Shown in pieces: positions 60,501 through 64,000 of a stretch of 64,000 nucleotides of DNA. The stretch is from Anaerostipes rhamnosivorans (GTDB lineage Bacteria; Bacillota; Clostridia; Lachnospirales; Lachnospiraceae), in assembly GCF_005280655.1 (NCBI RefSeq), contig NZ_CP040058.1:653001-717000 (forward strand). The letters are read 5' to 3'. Made by a program: the position numbers and the translations under genes. The notes under the pieces are model-generated. The model made no database searches, was not told the origin of the DNA, and worked only from the letters and a program-made list of their open reading frames with translations. Each line of letters begins with the position of its first letter. The first letter of the stretch is position 1.

Positions 60501-61487
60501 ATGGAGCAGAAAAATGAAATGAAGTGGACCATTCTGAAAAGCTCTGCACAAGGCCTGTCAGAGTGTCTTCACTGTTACACAAAGAGCCAGCTTTCGGAGA
60601 CAGCCTCTTTCTATGGGCTGGATGGTTCACGGTACAGGAAGGCGGAGCTGGCGCAGAGGCTGGGTTCTGAGATTCTGGATCAGATGCCGGCGGTTTTAAA
60701 GTACAGCTCGTCAGAGGATCTAAACGGCTTGAAAGTGCTGCTGGAGGAGCCGGAAGGGGCTGAGGGTCCAGAGGTATGGACCTACCAGAAAAGAGGATGG
60801 CTCTTTGTATTTGCGGAACAGGGTGAAAGGTCCTTTGTTGTTCCGGACGAGGTCAAGGCCAAGATCATCAGGTTTTTGTCCAACGCGAAAAACCGGGAAA
60901 CCGTTGTCCACAATCAGGAGTTTTACCGGTATGCCAAGGCTCTGGCACATTTATACGGTGTGTATGAGAAGAAGCAGCTGATGAAGCTGTGGGAAGAGTT
61001 TCACAGCGTTCCTCTGAAGAAGGGAGAGCTCTCCAAGTTCCTGAAGTTCACGGAGAAGACTTACGGGGAATACCGTGTGGAGGGGCGGTATGTGATCTCG
61101 CGCAAGGTCCCGGATACTAGATTCTGTCTGGAGCTTATGAATGAGGTTAAGAACCTGCCGTATTACATGCCGGATGAATCGGAGATCGATCTGTACGCCG
61201 AGGAGTATGTCAATGTGGATGCCCCGGAATATAATAGGCTTCGGACTTTTTTGGAAAAGAGAAAGCACAATCCTCTTTCTTTTGCAGATTTGATGACAGG
61301 ACTTGAGAACAATCTTCTCCTGGGCGGCGGTATCTCCAAGGCAATCTATCTGATGGGGGAAGCTGGAATCCATCTAGGCGGAGAACAGGAGAAGGAAGAG
61401 TTTTTGCGCTGCTACTCTCAGTGGGAGCGAAGTACGCGGCAATGGAAGTACCGGGGATTTACTCCGGAAGAAATCATAGATGAGTAA
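60501..61487 (+). CDS. uncharacterised protein with SAP/Rho-N-like N-terminus
   Basis: A 328-residue soluble protein that I do not recognise. Residues 20-50 (CLHCYTKSQLSETASFYGLDG, RKAELAQRLG) resemble the helix pattern of small SAP or Rho-N nucleic-acid-binding domains; the rest is mixed alpha-rich with no catalytic motif visible. The ATG at 60501 follows GAGGTGCAAG; an earlier start at 60474 is possible. It stands before a membrane GGDEF gene (21 bases apart), so the two may be co-transcribed. Confidence 0.7.
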   Translation: MEQKNEMKWTILKSSAQGLSECLHCYTKSQLSETASFYGLDGSRYRKAELAQRLGSEILDQMPAVLKYSSSEDLNGLKVLLEEPEGAEGPEVWTYQKRGWLFVFAEQGERSFVVPDEVKAKIIRFLSNAKNRETVVHNQEFYRYAKALAHLYGVYEKKQLMKLWEEFHSVPLKKGELSKFLKFTEKTYGEYRVEGRYVISRKVPDTRFCLELMNEVKNLPYYMPDESEIDLYAEEYVNVDAPEYNRLRTFLEKRKHNPLSFADLMTGLENNLLLGGGISKAIYLMGEAGIHLGGEQEKEEFLRCYSQWERSTRQWKYRGFTPEEIIDE

Positions 61488-61508
61488 AGGGGAGCGAATT
61501 AATAAGGG

Positions 61509-63419
61509 ATGCAGAAAATATTTCTTAGATATATTTCGCTGATAATAGCGGGAGCACTGGCGGCTATGTTGATCTTTGGATGGCTGATGCAGAGCAGGAG
61601 CGCCAGAAATAACATGGTCAGGAATTCAAATGAAAAGCTGGACCAGGTGGTTCAGATCTTAAACAACAGCGATGCGGAACTAAAAAATCTGTCCGATGGA
61701 CTCAGTGAAGATTATCTCACAAGGGCCAGGGCATTTGCGTATATAGTAGAAAAAGAACCGGACATCCTAGACAGCCGGAAAAAATTAAATGAGATAAAAG
61801 AAATGCTCAGTGTAGACGAACTTCATGCAGTGGACAGTGACGGGATTCTGACAGCCGGAACGGTTCCGAAGTATATAGGAATGGACTTCCGAAGCACAAA
61901 ACAATCAAAGGAATTCCTTTCGATCCTGAACGGAAAGAGGGATTATCTGATCCAGAAGGTACAGCCCAATGGAGCGGAGAAAAAGATGTTTCAGTATATT
62001 GGAGTCAAACGTCGGGACGAGCCCGGCATTCTGCAGGTGGGGATCGCACCTGACCGGCTTTTGCGGGCGAAAAAACGGAACGAGCTTTCTTATGTTATTT
62101 CCAGAGTGCCTGCGGACGAGGGATATGTACTTTTTGCTGTCAATGTCAAGAATGGAAAGATGGTTGCCCACTCAGAAGGAAAAAGGATGCAGGAGGTCAT
62201 GTCAGAATTTAATTATTCTGACCGGCGGATGAGGCAGTTCAGGGATGGCAAGTTTTACGGAAGCGGAGACCGGAAGAAGTTTTATGTGCTGAGAAGGCAT
62301 GGCAATCTATTATTAGGGACTGGGGTGACCGCCAAGGCCCTGTATGCGGAGAGCGGGGAACAGATGGGCATATCATTTCTATATCTGTTACTCACATCCG
62401 TTATAATGCTCATTATGATCAACTATCTTCTAAAGCAAAAAATCATCGACGGCGTTCATCGGATTGCCTATGATCTGAAGCGGATCACGGAGGGCCATCT
62501 TGAAACCGTGGTAGAGGAGGACAGCAACCCTGAATTCAGACAGCTGAGCCAGGGGATCAACCAGATGGTAGGAAGCGTTCTGGAAGCGTCTGTAAAAGTC
62601 ACAAAAGTGATCGATACAGTGGATCTTCCTATTGGCGTATTTGAATATCATGAGGATTCGGACCATGTGATGGCCACAGAGAGGCTCCGCAGAGTTCTAA
62701 GGTGGAGTGAAGAGGAGGCTGAACAGCTTTTTTGCAACAGGAAAGCTTTTGAAGCCAGACTGCAGGAGATTATGAACGATCCCTTGGCCGGAGCTGAGGA
62801 GATTTATTATGTGAGCAAAGACCCAGACCAGTGGATCCGGATCCATATGACAAGAGAAAAGGGAAGTACATTCGGCGTGGTTGTGGATGTGACGGAGGAT
62901 ATCAGGGAAAAGAGAAGGATCGAGCATGAAAGAGATTATGATCACCTGACAGGTCTTTGTAATATCAGTATATTTCACAGGACCACGGAACGCCTGCTGG
63001 AAAGTGATATCAAAACGGCGGCTATGATCATGATGGATCTAGATTGTTTTAAAGGGGTCAATGACCATTATGGGCACGACTGGGGAGACCAGTATCTGAA
63101 GACATTCGCAGGACTCCTTGACACGCTCAACGGCCCCCATGGAATCGCGGGAAGGCGTTCTGGAGATGAATTCTGCCTGTTCTTACACGGATATAATTCC
63201 AAAGATGACATACGGAAGGCCATAGAAGACTTCTATAATAGAATCGAAGAAAAGAAGATCCTGTTTCCGGATGGGGACCTCCGCAGTATAAAGATTTCAT
63301 CCGGTCTGGTGTGGGTATCCCAGGGCGACAGCTACATAAGAATCATGAAAGACGCTGATATGGCCATGTATGAGACAAAACGCAGCGGGAAGGGCTTTTT
63401 AAGCGAGTGTGGCAAATAA
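61509..63419 (+). CDS. membrane sensor diguanylate cyclase
   Basis: A 636-residue membrane protein. One helix at about 7-26, an extracellular Cache-like sensor (30-290), a second helix at about 292-313, a HAMP-like segment (HRIAYDLKRITEGHLETVVEE), a PAS-like region (360-460) and a GGDEF domain (470-636; DHLTGLCNISIF, MMDLDCFKGVNDHYGHDWGD). The signature loop is RRSGDEF, with Ser for the first Gly, a variant often compatible with activity. It likely makes cyclic di-GMP in response to an outside ligand. An EAL protein converges on it from the right. Confidence 0.9.
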   Translation: MQKIFLRYISLIIAGALAAMLIFGWLMQSRSARNNMVRNSNEKLDQVVQILNNSDAELKNLSDGLSEDYLTRARAFAYIVEKEPDILDSRKKLNEIKEMLSVDELHAVDSDGILTAGTVPKYIGMDFRSTKQSKEFLSILNGKRDYLIQKVQPNGAEKKMFQYIGVKRRDEPGILQVGIAPDRLLRAKKRNELSYVISRVPADEGYVLFAVNVKNGKMVAHSEGKRMQEVMSEFNYSDRRMRQFRDGKFYGSGDRKKFYVLRRHGNLLLGTGVTAKALYAESGEQMGISFLYLLLTSVIMLIMINYLLKQKIIDGVHRIAYDLKRITEGHLETVVEEDSNPEFRQLSQGINQMVGSVLEASVKVTKVIDTVDLPIGVFEYHEDSDHVMATERLRRVLRWSEEEAEQLFCNRKAFEARLQEIMNDPLAGAEEIYYVSKDPDQWIRIHMTREKGSTFGVVVDVTEDIREKRRIEHERDYDHLTGLCNISIFHRTTERLLESDIKTAAMIMMDLDCFKGVNDHYGHDWGDQYLKTFAGLLDTLNGPHGIAGRRSGDEFCLFLHGYNSKDDIRKAIEDFYNRIEEKKILFPDGDLRSIKISSGLVWVSQGDSYIRIMKDADMAMYETKRSGKGFLSECGK

Positions 63420-63447
63420 ATTGTTTGTAAGGTACCTGTAAAAGAAT

Positions 63448-63489
63448 AAATCCGGAGAAGGTCAAAGCTGATCACTTCTCCGGATTTTT
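63448..63489. terminator. terminator between the GGDEF and EAL genes
   Basis: TCCGGAGAAG (63451-63460) pairs perfectly with CTTCTCCGGA (63475-63484), with A-rich left and T-rich right flanks, so it can serve both converging genes. Confidence 0.85.
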
Positions 63490-63505
63490 ATGATTGATTT
63501 CGTAC

Positions 63506-64000
63506 TTATTCTGGCAGCTCTCTATTCTCTTCCAGGAAACGGCAGAATTCTGAAAGCGGCATGGGGCGTCCGAACAGATAACCCTGGATGCCTTCACAGC
63601 GCAGCGCTTTTAAGATCTCAAATTGATCCTGTGTCTCCACACCCTCCACGATAAACTGGATATTCATGGTCTTGCAGATGTAGGCCAGTGCCTGGACGAA
63701 CATCACTGCTTTGTCGTTGCTCTCAATGGAATCGATCATGCTTTTGTCTAGTTTTAGTGTGTCGATGTCACTGTTGAGCACCAGTGACAGATTGGCGTAC
63801 TTTACGCCGAAATCATCGATGGCTACGGAAAAACCGGCATTTTTGATATCCCGGATCATATCATCCAGAAATGATTCATCTGTATAATCGGCACTCTCCG
63901 TGATCTCAAACTCCAAAAGATGCCGGGGCACCTTATATTGGTCACAGATCGTCAGAATCGTTTTTAAAAAGTCAGCGTCCAGCAGCGTAAATCTTGAGAA
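63506..64000 (-). CDS. EAL-domain cyclic di-GMP phosphodiesterase, C-terminal part
   Basis: The frame is open to the right edge of the window; 164 codons of the C-terminus are visible, from LLDADFLKTILTICDQYKV onward. EAL-domain landmarks are EFEITES, AIDDFGVKYANLSLV, LKLDKSMID, EGVET and GYLFGRPMP. The conserved acidic residues in these segments are intact, suggesting an active phosphodiesterase, but the EAL motif itself and any N-terminal sensor lie outside the window. It converges with the membrane GGDEF gene across a shared terminator, so the two may balance each other. Confidence 0.88.
   Translation of the reverse strand, partial: FSRFTLLDADFLKTILTICDQYKVPRHLLEFEITESADYTDESFLDDMIRDIKNAGFSVAIDDFGVKYANLSLVLNSDIDTLKLDKSMIDSIESNDKAVMFVQALAYICKTMNIQFIVEGVETQDQFEILKALRCEGIQGYLFGRPMPLSEFCRFLEENRELPE

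Noticed and set aside
61509..63419. RRSGDEF as evidence for an inactive GGDEF domain
   Set aside because: Ser in the first Gly position is tolerated in active cyclases and the metal-binding Asp residues are intact, so inactivity cannot be claimed.

Overview
The window looks like the chromosome of a low-to-mid GC, Gram-positive, spore-forming anaerobe of the Clostridia, most likely Lachnospiraceae. The evidence is strong AGGAGG-type ribosome binding sites, many intrinsic terminators, PTS systems with GntR regulators, an [FeFe]-hydrogenase-like protein, ferredoxin-domain proteins, very large cytosolic PAS/histidine-kinase hybrids, and several genes with promoters resembling those of the sporulation factor sigma-K. 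The genus cannot be fixed by reading alone. No rRNA, tRNA, CRISPR array, IS element or prophage was seen.

Layout. 1-2.6 kb: end of an ascorbate-family PTS (EIIC, EIIB) with a two-subunit transketolase. 2.7-5.6 kb: glycerate kinase, methyltransferase, a TIGR04076-like protein and a pentapeptide-repeat protein. 5.6-9.7 kb: a sensor kinase gene broken by a deletion plus frameshift, pyridoxamine kinase, and a second TIGR04076-like protein. 9.8-13.7 kb: a flavin/ferredoxin protein, an Opu-type osmolyte/choline ABC transporter (permease fused to binding protein), and an AraC-type regulator. 13.9-14.0 kb: remnants of one or two decayed small genes. 14.1-18.6 kb: trehalose regulon (treR divergent from treP-treC) with three operators. 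18.6-21.5 kb: a 964-residue beta-helix protein. 21.8-29.2 kb: an unusual glucitol-family PTS locus (GutM, two paralogous GntR regulators, a NagB paralogue, a glycerol-1-phosphate-dehydrogenase-like enzyme, EIIC, EIIB, EIIC2, EIIA, aldose epimerase). 29.4-32.6 kb: endonuclease IV, GNAT, membrane protein, TfoX-C protein, UppP. 32.8-35.4 kb: hydrogenase-like protein with NADH oxidase, minus strand. 35.6-40.2 kb: amidohydrolase, lipoprotein, EFR1-type flavodoxin/ferredoxin, MBL hydrolase, ferritin-like protein. 40.6-47.8 kb: hybrid kinase, CDF metal exporter, heterodimeric ABC exporter. 47.9-50.8 kb: exosporium-like protein, HAD phosphatase, LytTR regulator with a LiaF-like protein. 50.9-57.6 kb: a giant REC/HD-GYP/PAS/GGDEF protein and a SnoaL-PAS hybrid kinase. 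57.6-59.8 kb: AmmeMemoRadiSam pair. 59.9-64 kb: jelly-roll protein, an unknown protein, a membrane GGDEF protein and an EAL protein running off the end.

Most notable points. (1) In the glucitol-type PTS the EIIA-like protein has Ile where the phospho-accepting His of E. coli SrlB lies, the EIIB-like protein has lost one of two conserved Cys, and the locus carries a NagB-like deaminase and a glycerol-1-phosphate-dehydrogenase-like enzyme. This suggests an undescribed route, possibly for an amino-sugar alcohol, or a transporter that does not use its own EIIA for phosphoryl transfer. (2) Four scattered genes with no visible signal peptide (beta-helix, ferritin-like, two jelly-roll proteins) share a promoter pattern AC-N16/17-CATANNNTA, so they probably form a late mother-cell spore-surface regulon. 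(3) Signalling genes are dense: three PAS hybrid kinases (one broken) and three c-di-GMP enzymes.
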